Notes: generated by a model not told the origin, from the letters alone. Shown: positions 1 through 7,395, counted from the stretch's first letter. The stretch is DNA of 64,000 nt from Asanoa ferruginea (GCF_003387075.1 NZ_QUMQ01000001.1:8494001-8558000); one strand, 5' to 3'. Numbers and translations are program-made.

Positions 1-1
1 G

Positions 2-493
2 CTGCCGCGCAGCCGCGAGGCGGTCGACGCGGTCGTGGCCAACGTCGCGCGTACCCAAGCCGATCTTCCGGTCCCGATCGCTTTGGAGCCGATCGCCGCG
101 ATCTTCGACTGGCCCGACGACGACCTCACCGAGGCCGACTTCCTGACCGAGATCCTCGAGCGCACCGACGCGCTGCTGTTGCTCGACATCGCCAACGTGT
201 ACGCCAACGCCCGCAACCGCGGCACCGACCCGCTCGAGCTGCTCGACGCGCTGCCGCTGGACCGGGTCGCCTACTGCCACGTCGCGGGGGGTGCGGAAGC
301 CGGCGGGATCTACCACGACACGCACACCCACCCGGTGCCGGAGCCGGTGCTCGACCTGGTCTCGGCCCTCTGCGCGCGGCGCCGACCACCGGCACTGCTG
401 TTGGAGCGCGACGGCGACTACCCGGCCGCCGACACCCTGCGGGCCGAACTCGACGCGATCGCGACGGCGTCCGGCTATCCGGCGGTCACATGA
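2..493 (+). CDS. MNIO-family (DUF692) enzyme, C-terminal part
   Basis: The window opens inside this gene: 163 codons remain and the start lies upstream. What is visible is the second half of a TIM-barrel of the MNIO (DUF692) family, multinuclear non-haem iron enzymes known to modify residues of ribosomally made peptides. Family signatures seen are the strand LLLLDIANVYANA followed by RNRGTDP, the strand DRVAYCHVAG with a likely metal-binding His, and the His-rich YHDTHTHPVP. The usual Glu-Asn pair of the first conserved strand reads Glu-Pro here (IALEPIAA). The stop overlaps the next start as ATGA, so the two are probably translationally coupled. The substrate peptide, if any, must lie upstream of the window. 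Confidence 0.8.
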   Translation: MPRSREAVDAVVANVARTQADLPVPIALEPIAAIFDWPDDDLTEADFLTEILERTDALLLLDIANVYANARNRGTDPLELLDALPLDRVAYCHVAGGAEAGGIYHDTHTHPVPEPVLDLVSALCARRRPPALLLERDGDYPAADTLRAELDAIATASGYPAVT

Positions 494-642
494 CCGGCGA
501 CCACGCCCGCGGCCGTGAGGCCGAGGCTCGACCCGCGGGCGGTCACCTGACCGGCGGCCGTGAGGGCGGGGTTCGACCCGCGGGCGGTCACGTGACCGGC
601 GGCCGTGAGGGCGGGGTTCGACCCGCGGGCGGTCACGTGACC
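484..642 (+). repeat. 45-bp tandem repeat over a translation start
   Basis: Units start at 484 (57 bp, with 12 extra bases), 541 (45 bp), 586 (45 bp) and 631 (partial). Each begins with a near-palindrome GGTCACNTGACC, perfect in the last two units (GGTCACGTGACC). The first copy contains the ATG start of the next gene. The later copies carry CTG (547), GTG (592) and GTG (637) at the same place and in the same frame, so the start region itself has been multiplied. In protein the unit is a 15-residue Gly/Arg-rich repeat. Confidence 0.9.
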
Positions 643-1077
643 GGCGACCTCGCGGCCCGGCAGGCGGCGCTGGTCGCGGCGCTGACTTCCGGTGCGGCCG
701 TGCCGCCCGGCTTCGATCCGCGGTTGGTCGGCATGGCCCAGGACGCGCTGTTGCGCAAGCGGGCCGGTGAGGTCGCCCGGGCGTGGCCGATGCTCGCGAC
801 CGCCCAGGGCGACCGGTGGCCGGCCGTGTTCATCGAGTGGGCCGCCGCCCGGCCCACCAACGGCTCCCTGCGTGACGGGTGGGACCTGGCGCGCTCGCTG
901 GCCCCGCTGACCGGGCCCGCCGGGGCCGAGTTGGCGGCGCGGGAGGCGGCCTGGCGCTACGACGGCGGGTCCGCCCCGGTCGCCCGCGGCCGGCTGTCCG
1001 GCTGGGCCCGCAGCGTCCGCTCAGGGTCGCTCTGGGAGAGTGGCGGGTTGTGGACGCGCTTAAGGCCGAAGGGCTGA
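490..1077 (+). CDS. MNIO-associated partner protein with N-terminal repeats
   Basis: This 195-residue protein follows the MNIO enzyme with a 4-bp overlap, the usual position of MNIO partner proteins. Residues 1 to about 50 are three degenerate 15-residue units ending in HVTG or HLTG. The conserved-looking part begins near residue 50 with LAARQAALVAAL and continues in an Ala/Trp/Arg-rich helical stretch (DALLRKRAGEVARAWPML). This resembles the C-terminal domain of actinobacterial proteins encoded beside DUF692 genes; that match is from memory and tentative. No enzyme motif is visible. In-frame GTG codons at 592 and 637 could also start translation and would give a shorter form without the repeats. 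Its 3' end overlaps the next gene by 28 bp. Confidence 0.6.
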   Translation: MTGDHARGREAEARPAGGHLTGGREGGVRPAGGHVTGGREGGVRPAGGHVTGDLAARQAALVAALTSGAAVPPGFDPRLVGMAQDALLRKRAGEVARAWPMLATAQGDRWPAVFIEWAAARPTNGSLRDGWDLARSLAPLTGPAGAELAAREAAWRYDGGSAPVARGRLSGWARSVRSGSLWESGGLWTRLRPKG

Positions 1078-1667
1078 CCCGCCGGTTCGGCAACCTCGTG
1101 GTGCTCGACGCCGTCACCTTCACCGTCGAACCCGGCCAGGTCGGTGCCGTGCTCGGCGCCAACGGCTCGGGCAAGACCACCCTGCTGCGCTGCGTGATCG
1201 GCGCCGACCGCCCCGACGAGGGCGTGGTGACGGTGGGCGGGCGCCGGATCTACGAGACCGACGCCTGGGCCCGCTCGATCATGGCGGCGGCGCTCGACGA
1301 CATCGACTTCTTCCCGGATCTGTCGGTGGCCGAGCACCTCGGGCTGCTGGCCTACGCGCACGGCGGTGGCGGCGACCCCGTCGACGAGGTGCTCAGCGAG
1401 TTGGGCCTGGAGTCGGCCCGCGACCAACTGCCGATCACCCTGTCCAGCGGCCAGCGGCGCCGCCTCGCGCTCGCGTCCTGCCTGGTCCGCCCGCGCCGGG
1501 TGCTGGTGCTCGACGAGCCCGAGCAGCGCCTCGACGTCGACGGCCGGGCCTGGCTGACCGACCGGCTGCGCCGCGAGAAGGCGGCCGGCACGGCGGTGCT
1601 GATGGCCTCCCACGACGCGGAGCTCATCGACGCGGTCGCCGACGTCCGGATCGGCATCGGCGGGTGA
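1050..1667 (+). CDS. ABC transporter ATP-binding protein
   Basis: This is a compact 205-residue nucleotide-binding subunit. It has Walker A GANGSGKTT near residue 37, signature LSSGQ near 131, Walker B VLVLDEP near 151 and the H-loop SHD near 186. It couples ATP hydrolysis to transport by a separate membrane subunit, most likely the next gene product. The GTG at 1050 is chosen because it is preceded by GGGAGAG and gives a normal N-terminus (VDALKAEGLTRRFG); it overlaps the preceding gene by 28 bp. A longer reading from 879 would add sequence unlike an ABC ATPase. The stop overlaps the following GTG start as GTGA. Confidence 0.85.
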   Translation: MDALKAEGLTRRFGNLVVLDAVTFTVEPGQVGAVLGANGSGKTTLLRCVIGADRPDEGVVTVGGRRIYETDAWARSIMAAALDDIDFFPDLSVAEHLGLLAYAHGGGGDPVDEVLSELGLESARDQLPITLSSGQRRRLALASCLVRPRRVLVLDEPEQRLDVDGRAWLTDRLRREKAAGTAVLMASHDAELIDAVADVRIGIGG

Positions 1668-3073
1668 CCACCACCGCGCTGATGCCGCCACCCGGCGCGG
1701 CACCCCCACCGGCCGGCGAGCTGAAGGCCCGACTGCGCCGCGCCCGCCGCCAGCATCGCGACCGCTCGATCGGCGACCTGCTCACCGACCTCTACATGAT
1801 CGCGTTCCTGATCGCGATCTACGGCTGGGCCGGCATCGACTCGTTCAGCGACTTCCTGCACCGCCAGGTGGAGGCCTCCCCCGCCGATCCCGCCGCCCGC
1901 TACTGGATCGGCGTCGGCGCCGGCATCGCGCTGTCCGGTTTCGTCTGGCAGGGCCTCACGGCGGTCGGCCCACTCCAGGTCGGCCCGGCCGTGCAGAGCT
2001 GGCTGGCGAGCACCCCGATCTCCCGCCGGGCCGTGCTGGCGCCGCGGTTCGCCGGCCTGGCCCTGGCCGCGGCCGGCGGTGCGGCGGTGCTGGCCGCGGT
2101 GGCCGCGGCGATCGGCCGCTCCGGCGGCTACGTGTGGGCGGCGGTGGCGGGCCTGACCTGGGGCACCGCGTTCGCCGCCGGCGCGGTGACGGCACAGGCG
2201 TTCTTCGGCCGCCGGACCCGCTGGCCGGCCGTGGTGCTGGCGGGGGTGGGCGGGCTGCTGGTGCTCGGGGTGGTGCTCGACCACGGCCTGTTCAGCCACG
2301 CGCCGGCCCAGCCACCGGTCGCGGTGCTGCCGGTGGTCGCGCTGGCGGGCGTCGTACCCGCGATGATTTTCCTGGTCCTGGCCGTGCGCGCGCTGCCGCG
2401 GATCGACCGTTCGACGCTGTCGACGGGCGCCCGCTTCGCGTCGGCCGCGTCGTCGGCGCTGCTCCTGCTGGACCCGTCGATGCTGGCCGCGGTCGTCGAG
2501 AACCAGCGCTGGCGCGCGGTCGGCCGGGTCCGCACGGGCCGCTTCCGGTCGGGCCCGCAATGGTGGGTGCTGCTCCAGGCCGACCTCCGCCGGATCGGCC
2601 GCAATCCGGCCGCGTCCGCCTGGTGGGCGGTTCTCGTCCTGGCGGTGTACGCCGTGCAGGTCGCCCTCCCCGCCGTCGCCCCGTCGGTGCAGGTGATCGC
2701 CGCGTTCCTGGCCGCCGACCGGTTCGCCGGCGGCCTGCGCGGGATCGCCCGCTCGGCCGGCCTACGCCGCGCGATCGGCGGCACCGACGCCAGCCTGAAG
2801 ATGACCCACCTGCTCGTACCCACGCTGGCCGCGATCCTGTTCTGGCTCGCGACCGTGCCCGCGGTCGGCGCCGGCCCGGGCTGGCTGACCGTGCTTTTGA
2901 TCGTCGGCGTCGCCGCGGCCGTATACCGGACCTCGACCCGCGGCCCGATGATCTACGGTGGCTCGGTGGCTGAATCCCCGATGGGCTCGATGCCGGTCGA
3001 CCTGATCCGCCAGGTGGTCCGCGGCCCCGACGTGCTGGCGATCCTGATCGCCGTGCAGATCCTGGTCCGATGA
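1664..3073 (+). CDS. Polytopic membrane protein, likely ABC permease (DUF6297-like)
   Basis: This is a 469-residue integral membrane protein with about ten hydrophobic segments, among them runs near residues 45-60, 85-105, 125-150, 185-205 and 220-240. The N-terminal arm is Arg-rich and presumably cytoplasmic. The position right after an ABC ATPase (GTGA overlap) and the absence of any other permease suggest it forms the transporter with that protein. It resembles the actinobacterial DUF6297 proteins found near DUF692 genes, but this is recalled rather than tested. The substrate is unknown; a peptide product of the MNIO enzyme is one guess. The stop overlaps the next start as ATGA. Confidence 0.65.
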   Translation: MTTTALMPPPGAAPPPAGELKARLRRARRQHRDRSIGDLLTDLYMIAFLIAIYGWAGIDSFSDFLHRQVEASPADPAARYWIGVGAGIALSGFVWQGLTAVGPLQVGPAVQSWLASTPISRRAVLAPRFAGLALAAAGGAAVLAAVAAAIGRSGGYVWAAVAGLTWGTAFAAGAVTAQAFFGRRTRWPAVVLAGVGGLLVLGVVLDHGLFSHAPAQPPVAVLPVVALAGVVPAMIFLVLAVRALPRIDRSTLSTGARFASAASSALLLLDPSMLAAVVENQRWRAVGRVRTGRFRSGPQWWVLLQADLRRIGRNPAASAWWAVLVLAVYAVQVALPAVAPSVQVIAAFLAADRFAGGLRGIARSAGLRRAIGGTDASLKMTHLLVPTLAAILFWLATVPAVGAGPGWLTVLLIVGVAAAVYRTSTRGPMIYGGSVAESPMGSMPVDLIRQVVRGPDVLAILIAVQILVR

Positions 3074-3366
3074 CGGCCGCCGAGGTTTCGGCGGCACTGG
3101 CGGAGTTCGCCTCCCGGATCGACGCCCTGGCGCCGGATTCCGGCGGCCTGCCGGTGCCGGTGGCGGTGTCGGCGTCGCTGAGCCCGGCGGCCGCAGCGGC
3201 TCTGGTGGCGGCGCTGCGGTCCTATCACGACCCGCGCGACCACGGCGCCTGCGACCAGTGCGTGACGGGCCGGCTCGACGAGACGTTCACCTGCCTGTCC
3301 TGCGGCCAGCCCAACGGCGTCTTCGGGCAGCTGGTCCGCGAACGCCTTGGCCGGCACCGACAGTAG
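3070..3366 (+). CDS. Small zinc-ribbon-like protein
   Basis: This 98-residue protein closes the operon and overlaps its upstream neighbour by ATGA. The first 60 residues are Ala-rich and probably helical. The C-terminal part carries two Cys pairs, CDQC and CLSC, separated by 12 residues, which should hold one zinc ion. I do not recognise the family. The tight coupling to the MNIO/ABC genes suggests a role in the same system, for example as an adaptor, but nothing in the sequence shows this. Confidence 0.6.
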   Translation: MTAAEVSAALAEFASRIDALAPDSGGLPVPVAVSASLSPAAAAALVAALRSYHDPRDHGACDQCVTGRLDETFTCLSCGQPNGVFGQLVRERLGRHRQ

Positions 3367-3367
3367 A

Positions 3368-3763
3368 GTGACCAAAGTGGAGAGTATCTCGCACAATCCC
3401 CGGTCGGGTATCTATCCGGCCAGCGACGACTACGTCCACGCCATCGAGGTGCGCGGTGCCTCCCGGATGCTGTTCATCGCGGGCACGATGGGCCTGGACG
3501 CCTCCGGGAAGCCTGGCGCGACGCTCGCCGAGCAGCTCGACCTGATCTGGCACAACATCCGCACCATCCTGGCCTCGGCCGGCATGACCGTCGACAACAT
3601 CGTGCGGCTGACCAGCTATCTGCGCGATCCGGCCTACGCGGAGGCCAACGCCGCGGCCCGAGTGGCCGCCCTGGGTGGCCGTGCGGTGCCGACAACCGCG
3701 GTCGTCGCGCAGACCCTCGACAGCGCCTGGCTCGTCGAGATCGAGGCCATCGCCGCCGCCTGA
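3368..3763 (+). CDS. RidA/YjgF-family protein lacking the catalytic Arg
   Basis: This is a protein of about 131 residues with the RidA fold: the strand FIAGTMGLDASG, the helix EQLDLIWHNIRTILASAGM, then DNIVRLTSYL and the terminal VEIEAIAAA. RidA proper hydrolyses reactive enamine/imine intermediates using an Arg in a P-x-R-S segment. Here the matching segment reads VPTTAVVAQTL, with Thr in place of Arg, so it should belong to an Arg-less Rid subgroup of unknown chemistry. The start is GTG 3368 or GTG 3377; 3368 lies just after the preceding stop. The stop TGA abuts the stop of the convergent SET gene, together forming TGATCA. Confidence 0.85.
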   Translation: MTKVESISHNPRSGIYPASDDYVHAIEVRGASRMLFIAGTMGLDASGKPGATLAEQLDLIWHNIRTILASAGMTVDNIVRLTSYLRDPAYAEANAAARVAALGGRAVPTTAVVAQTLDSAWLVEIEAIAAA

Positions 3764-4270
3764 TCAAACCGCGCGCGACGCCAGGGCTGGCACCCAGTGG
3801 GTGCCGTAGCGCTCGCGCAGGTCGGCGCGGCGCCAGTCGTTGCCGGTGACCGTTCCGCGGCAGAGCGGTGAGCGACACGCGCAGGTCATGGTGAAGTCCG
3901 GGTCCGCGGTGCTGGTGGCGTAGTCGTTGGTCAACTCGTCGCCGGGCGCGATGGTGGTGCGGGCGGCCAGTTCGTAGGCGCCGACCCACCAGAGGTTCGG
4001 GTCGCAACTGTGGTTGCCAAAGCCGTTGGGGCGTCGTGGTGGCAGCACCAGGTGTAGGTCGGTGTCCACCGTGATGGTGTCGACGTAGCCGGTGGCCGCC
4101 GCGAAAAGGTCGCGCAGCTCCTGGTCTGAGACGAGGCGGCCGCCGAGCCGTGAGACCACCGTCCCGGCCGGGATGGCCGCCGTGGCGAACAGGCCGCGGC
4201 CAGCGATCGACGAGTCGCGCACCGCGACGTCTGGGTGCAGCCAACAGTCAGGCTCGGGTGCGACCGTCAT
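3764..4270 (-). CDS. SET-domain protein (putative lysine methyltransferase)
   Basis: This 168-residue protein is essentially a single SET domain. Visible signatures are GRGLFATAAIPAG near residue 24, the NHSCDPN motif near 86 that binds S-adenosylmethionine and shapes the lysine channel, NDYATST near 115 and a post-SET-like Cys cluster CACRSPLCRGT near 128. SET proteins transfer methyl groups to protein lysines; bacterial targets are mostly unknown. The start overlaps the stop of the upstream mug gene as ATGA, so the two form an operon. The pairing with a DNA glycosylase is curious, but a shared function cannot be read from sequence. Confidence 0.85.
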   Translation of the reverse strand: MTVAPEPDCWLHPDVAVRDSSIAGRGLFATAAIPAGTVVSRLGGRLVSDQELRDLFAAATGYVDTITVDTDLHLVLPPRRPNGFGNHSCDPNLWWVGAYELAARTTIAPGDELTNDYATSTADPDFTMTCACRSPLCRGTVTGNDWRRADLRERYGTHWVPALASRAV

Positions 4271-4812
4271 CGCTCGGCTGCCACCCGCAACTCGGCGAAG
4301 GCGGCCGCGAGCGTGACCGGCGTGTAGTGGGCGTTCAGGCCGCTCGGGTTGGGCAGCACCCAGACCCGCGACGGGCCGAGGCGGTGGTCCTGCGGACCGA
4401 CGGTGGCCTTCGGACGGCGGTAGGCGGTCCGATAGGCGGTCATCCCGACCACCGCGACCCAGCGGGGGCGCCAGCGTGCCGCTTTCGCCGCCAGCGCCTC
4501 TCCCCCGGCCACCAACTCGGCCGCGGTGAGCTCGTCGGCGCGGGCGCTGGCCCGGTCGACCATGTTGGTGATGCCCAGGCCGAGGTCCAGAAGGGACAGT
4601 TGCTCGGCAGGTTCGAAGAGGTGGTCGGTGAAGCCGGAGCGATGCAGGGCCGGCCAGAAGCGGTTGCCCGGGCGGGCGAAGTGGTGGCCGGTCGCCGCGG
4701 AGTACAGGCCAGGGTTGATGCCGACGAAGAGCACCCGCAGGTCAGGCCCGATCACGTCGGGCAGGAGCAGGTCGGCCGCGGCGGCCAGGTCGGCTTTGGT
4801 CGGGCGGGTCAC
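4267..4812 (-). CDS. mug: G/U mismatch-specific DNA glycosylase
   Basis: This 181-residue enzyme belongs to the uracil-DNA glycosylase superfamily, Mug branch, which removes uracil or ethenocytosine opposite guanine. The active-site segment VLFVGINPG lies near residues 28-36, with the catalytic Asn in GINPG. The minor-groove reading motif appears as PNPSGLNAH near residue 155. Length is normal for the family. GTG at 4812 gives the N-terminus MTRPTKADLA. It is the first gene of a two-gene operon with the SET-domain protein. Confidence 0.88.
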   Translation of the reverse strand: MTRPTKADLAAAADLLLPDVIGPDLRVLFVGINPGLYSAATGHHFARPGNRFWPALHRSGFTDHLFEPAEQLSLLDLGLGITNMVDRASARADELTAAELVAGGEALAAKAARWRPRWVAVVGMTAYRTAYRRPKATVGPQDHRLGPSRVWVLPNPSGLNAHYTPVTLAAAFAELRVAAER

Positions 4813-4948
4813 GGTGCCACGGCCGCCCTGCCGACCGCCAGCATCGTGGCCGCTGCCGCGAGCAACAACGGCCTTGCCCGGCTGCCGCCCGGGCCGATCC
4901 TGGTCGCCGGGACGCTCGCCGCCATCGCCCGTGGGCCGTCGGGGGCGG

Positions 4949-5710
4949 TCACAGCGCGCGGATCAGGCCGCCGTCGATGGCGATCGACGAACCGGTCACG
5001 TAGGACGCTGCCGGTGACAGCAGGAAGGCGGCCGTGCGGCCGAACTCGGCCGGGTCGCCGATGCGACGCAGTGGGACGTCTTCGGCGACGTCGGCGCGGG
5101 GCCTGGTCGGGTCGGCCGGGTCGCCGTAGGCGTCCCTGGTGCGGTCGGTCAGGATGCGGCCCGGCAGCAGGCTGAGCACCCGCACGCCGCGCGGGCCGAG
5201 TTCGTCGGCCATGTCCTTGGCCACGCCGACCAGGCCCGGGCGGAAGCCGTTGGAGATGCCCAGGTTCTGGATCGGGTTGCGGGCCGACGACGAGAGCACG
5301 AGCGCGATCGCGCCGCCGGGCGGGAGGGCCGCGGCGATCACCCGGGCGGTGCGAACCGCGCCGAGGAAGACCGTCTCGAAGGACGTGCGCCAGTCGGCGT
5401 CGGAGACGTCAAGGGCCGTGCCGCGTGGTGGGCCGCCGACGGAGACGAGAGCGCCGTCCAGCCGGCCGAAGGCCTCCTGGGCCGCCGAGACCAGGCGGGC
5501 CGGGGTTTCGTCGTGGGCCAGGTCGGCGACCACACCCTGGACCTTGCCGACGCCGCCGAGTTCGGCGATCGCCGTTTCGACGTGGGCGGGGTGGCGGGAC
5601 GAGACGACCACCCGAGCGCCATCGGCGACCAGGCAGCGGGCCGTGGCGAAGCCGAGGCCGCGGGTGGCGCCGGTGAGCACGTACACGCGGTCGGCCAGGC
5701 CCAGATCCAT
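4949..5710 (-). CDS. Short-chain dehydrogenase/reductase without the catalytic Tyr
   Basis: This is a 253-residue Rossmann-fold oxidoreductase with TGATRGLG near residue 12 (NAD(P) binding), SVGGP in place of the usual NAG motif, a catalytic-type Ser in LVLSSSA and the terminal TGSSIAIDGGL. The YxxxK pair is altered: the Lys is in VGVAKDMA, but the position four residues before it is Val, and no Tyr is nearby. Such Tyr-less SDRs exist among FabG-like proteins, so function may be retained with another acid. ATG 5710 (MDLGLADR) is preferred over an upstream in-frame start because the Rossmann fold begins right after it. The substrate is unknown. Confidence 0.82.
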   Translation of the reverse strand: MDLGLADRVYVLTGATRGLGFATARCLVADGARVVVSSRHPAHVETAIAELGGVGKVQGVVADLAHDETPARLVSAAQEAFGRLDGALVSVGGPPRGTALDVSDADWRTSFETVFLGAVRTARVIAAALPPGGAIALVLSSSARNPIQNLGISNGFRPGLVGVAKDMADELGPRGVRVLSLLPGRILTDRTRDAYGDPADPTRPRADVAEDVPLRRIGDPAEFGRTAAFLLSPAASYVTGSSIAIDGGLIRAL

Positions 5711-5750
5711 GTCGTTGATCCTGCCCCACCCCGCGGCACCCGACAAACGG

Positions 5751-6281
5751 TCAGTCGCCGGTGATGGGGAACAGGATCGGGCTCAGCAGGTGGGGTCGGC
5801 GGTCGGGCGCGGGTGGGTTGCCGATCCGGGTGACCAGCGCCGCGCGCATGGCCTCGACCAGGTCCGCGCGTTCGTCGTCAGAGAGCCAGATCGCGTGCTG
5901 GCGGAAGCCGACCAGGTCGGCGACCGGGTCGGCGGCCGCGCCGTCGAGATAGGCGTCGAACTCGGCGATCAGCGTCGCCATCGCGGCGGCGAAGGCCGCG
6001 CGCAGTTCGGCAGGGGTCGCCGCGGCCACCCGGTCGGCCGGGATGGTGGCGCGGTCGCGGTGCAGGCGGTAGCTGCGTTCGACGAAGCCGCGGATCCGCT
6101 GCTCGCCGGCGACCTCGATGATCCCGGCGTCGGCCAGCACGCCCACGTGGCGGTAGACGGTGGCCTTCGAGACGTCGGGCATCCGCGCGACGAGTTGGCC
6201 CGTGGTCACCACCCGGCCGCCGGACAGGGCGTGCACGATCCGCAGCCGTACGGGATGCACCAACAGCTCGACCGTGTCCAT
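5751..6281 (-). CDS. Winged-helix transcriptional regulator (ArsR-like)
   Basis: This 176-residue protein has an N-terminal winged helix: MDTVELLVHPVRLRIVHALS, then TTGQLVARMPDVSKATVYRHV as the recognition region and a wing ending near residue 75. The remaining 100 residues are helical and Ala-rich, probably for dimerisation or ligand binding. It is transcribed divergently from an alpha/beta hydrolase with 53 bp between them that contain a perfect inverted repeat (6308-6325). The likely role is repression of the hydrolase and of itself. Confidence 0.8.
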   Translation of the reverse strand: MDTVELLVHPVRLRIVHALSGGRVVTTGQLVARMPDVSKATVYRHVGVLADAGIIEVAGEQRIRGFVERSYRLHRDRATIPADRVAAATPAELRAAFAAAMATLIAEFDAYLDGAAADPVADLVGFRQHAIWLSDDERADLVEAMRAALVTRIGNPPAPDRRPHLLSPILFPITGD

Positions 6282-6299
6282 TCGCGAATTGTCTCACAC

Positions 6300-6328
6300 T
6301 TGACACTGTTCGCATCCGTGCGAACATT
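6300..6328 (+). promoter_or_regulatory. Promoter with overlapping dyad, likely leaderless
   Basis: TTGACA at 6300-6305 is followed after 17 bp by AACATT at 6323-6328, six bases before the hydrolase ATG. No Shine-Dalgarno sequence is present, so the mRNA probably begins at or near the start codon. A perfect inverted repeat GTTCGCA-TCCG-TGCGAAC (6308-6325) fills the spacer and touches the -10 box, a natural operator for the divergent regulator. Confidence 0.6.
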
Positions 6329-6334
6329 GGTCGC

Positions 6335-7240
6335 ATGACCACCCTCGGGCAGCGCTACGACCTCGGCAACCGTGCACTCTGGCTGCACCGCACAGCCGGC
6401 GCGGGCCTACCGGTCGTCTTCCTCCCCGGAGCCGGCCTGGTCGGCCTCGACTTCCTGGCCGCGCAGACCGCGACGAGCGCCGCCGTGATCTACGACCGCG
6501 CCGGCACCGGATGGAGCGACCCGGCCGCCCTGCCGCGCAGCGCGGCCGCGGTCGCCGAGGAACTTCACACGCTGCTAGAAGCCGCGCACGTGACCGGCCC
6601 CGTCATCCTCGCCGGCCACTCGCTCGGCGCCTTCTACGCCCGCCGCTACGCCCAACTCTTCCCCACCGAGGTCGCCGCGCTGCTCCTGCTCGACCCCGGC
6701 CACGAGGACATCCTCGACTTCCTACCGCCCGAGGCGAAGGCGCTCGACGAGGAGATGAAGCGGCACACCGACGCGATGCCAGACCTGACGGAAGACCAAC
6801 TGACGGCGGCCCGCGGCCAGTACGCGCAGCTCTACGCCGCCTGGCCCCCGGAAGAAAGAGCGGCGCTGATCGACTATCACCTCGACCACTGGCGCACGGC
6901 GATCGAGGAGACCCGCAACTTCGACACGGAGATCTACGCCGAGCTGCGCGGCGGCGGCCCACTGCCGGACGTGCCGCTGATCGTGCTGACCGCCGGCGCC
7001 CGCAACCCCTTCTGGTCGCACTTCGCCGACGCGGACCTGGTCACCCGCGCGCACCGGGGCATCGACGCCATGCACGCGGCGATGGCCGCCGCCGTGCCGC
7101 GCGGCGAGCACCGGGTCGTGCCCGACGCGGCGCACGGTTTCCTGCCCATGCGGCAGGCGCCCGAGATCGCCGACGCCGTCGAGACCCTTCGCGGACGGGC
7201 CACCACGGGGCGCGACGCGGGATCTGGTCCGCGTCCGTGA
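6335..7240 (+). CDS. Alpha/beta hydrolase
   Basis: This 301-residue hydrolase has the canonical fold. The oxyanion strand is VVFLPGAG near residue 29, the nucleophile elbow is GHSLG near residue 92 (Ser), and a C-terminal DAAHGF near residue 267 supplies the His. The acid is probably the Asp in LLLLDPG or one further on. There is no signal peptide. The substrate cannot be inferred. Transcription diverges from the winged-helix regulator, and the gene is likely read from a leaderless transcript. Confidence 0.82.
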   Translation: MTTLGQRYDLGNRALWLHRTAGAGLPVVFLPGAGLVGLDFLAAQTATSAAVIYDRAGTGWSDPAALPRSAAAVAEELHTLLEAAHVTGPVILAGHSLGAFYARRYAQLFPTEVAALLLLDPGHEDILDFLPPEAKALDEEMKRHTDAMPDLTEDQLTAARGQYAQLYAAWPPEERAALIDYHLDHWRTAIEETRNFDTEIYAELRGGGPLPDVPLIVLTAGARNPFWSHFADADLVTRAHRGIDAMHAAMAAAVPRGEHRVVPDAAHGFLPMRQAPEIADAVETLRGRATTGRDAGSGPRP

Positions 7241-7328
7241 CCGCACGATGAGGAGCGCTCGCAACGGCGAACCGGGCCGCGCCATCAGCCGCGACTCCTC
7301 CCGCGTGGGACCCCGAAGCATGGTTCGA

Positions 7329-7395
7329 GGCGATCTGGGGCGCCAGATCTGCTGAAACAAAGATCAAACTTACTGATCTGCCGCCCCAGATCGCC
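7329..7395. repeat. Long inverted repeat, REP-like hairpin
   Basis: Arms of 21 bp (7329-7349 and 7375-7395) match at 20 of 21 positions and enclose a 25-base AT-richer loop. The arms carry GCGATCTGGGGCG and its complement. It lies between two convergent genes, so it could stop transcription from both sides, though there is no T tract. Its shape, and an AT content unlike the surroundings, fit a dispersed palindromic repeat. Apart from this element and the satellite at 7606, the 1.2 kb between 7241 and 8455 holds nothing I can support as a gene. Confidence 0.7.

Noticed and set aside
879-1049. Longer form of the first ABC ATPase
   Set aside because: The extension reads as Arg/Gly-rich sequence in the alternative frame of the partner gene; GTG 1050 gives a normal ABC start.
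4813-4948. Short forward reading frame in the gap between mug and the SDR gene
   Set aside because: It is only 136 bp, with no start signal and no recognisable protein; it is treated as an intergenic gap.
5139-6338. Forward open frame of 399 codons opposite the SDR and regulator genes
   Set aside because: It is the antisense shadow of two well-recognised genes and has a composition typical of GC-rich antisense frames.
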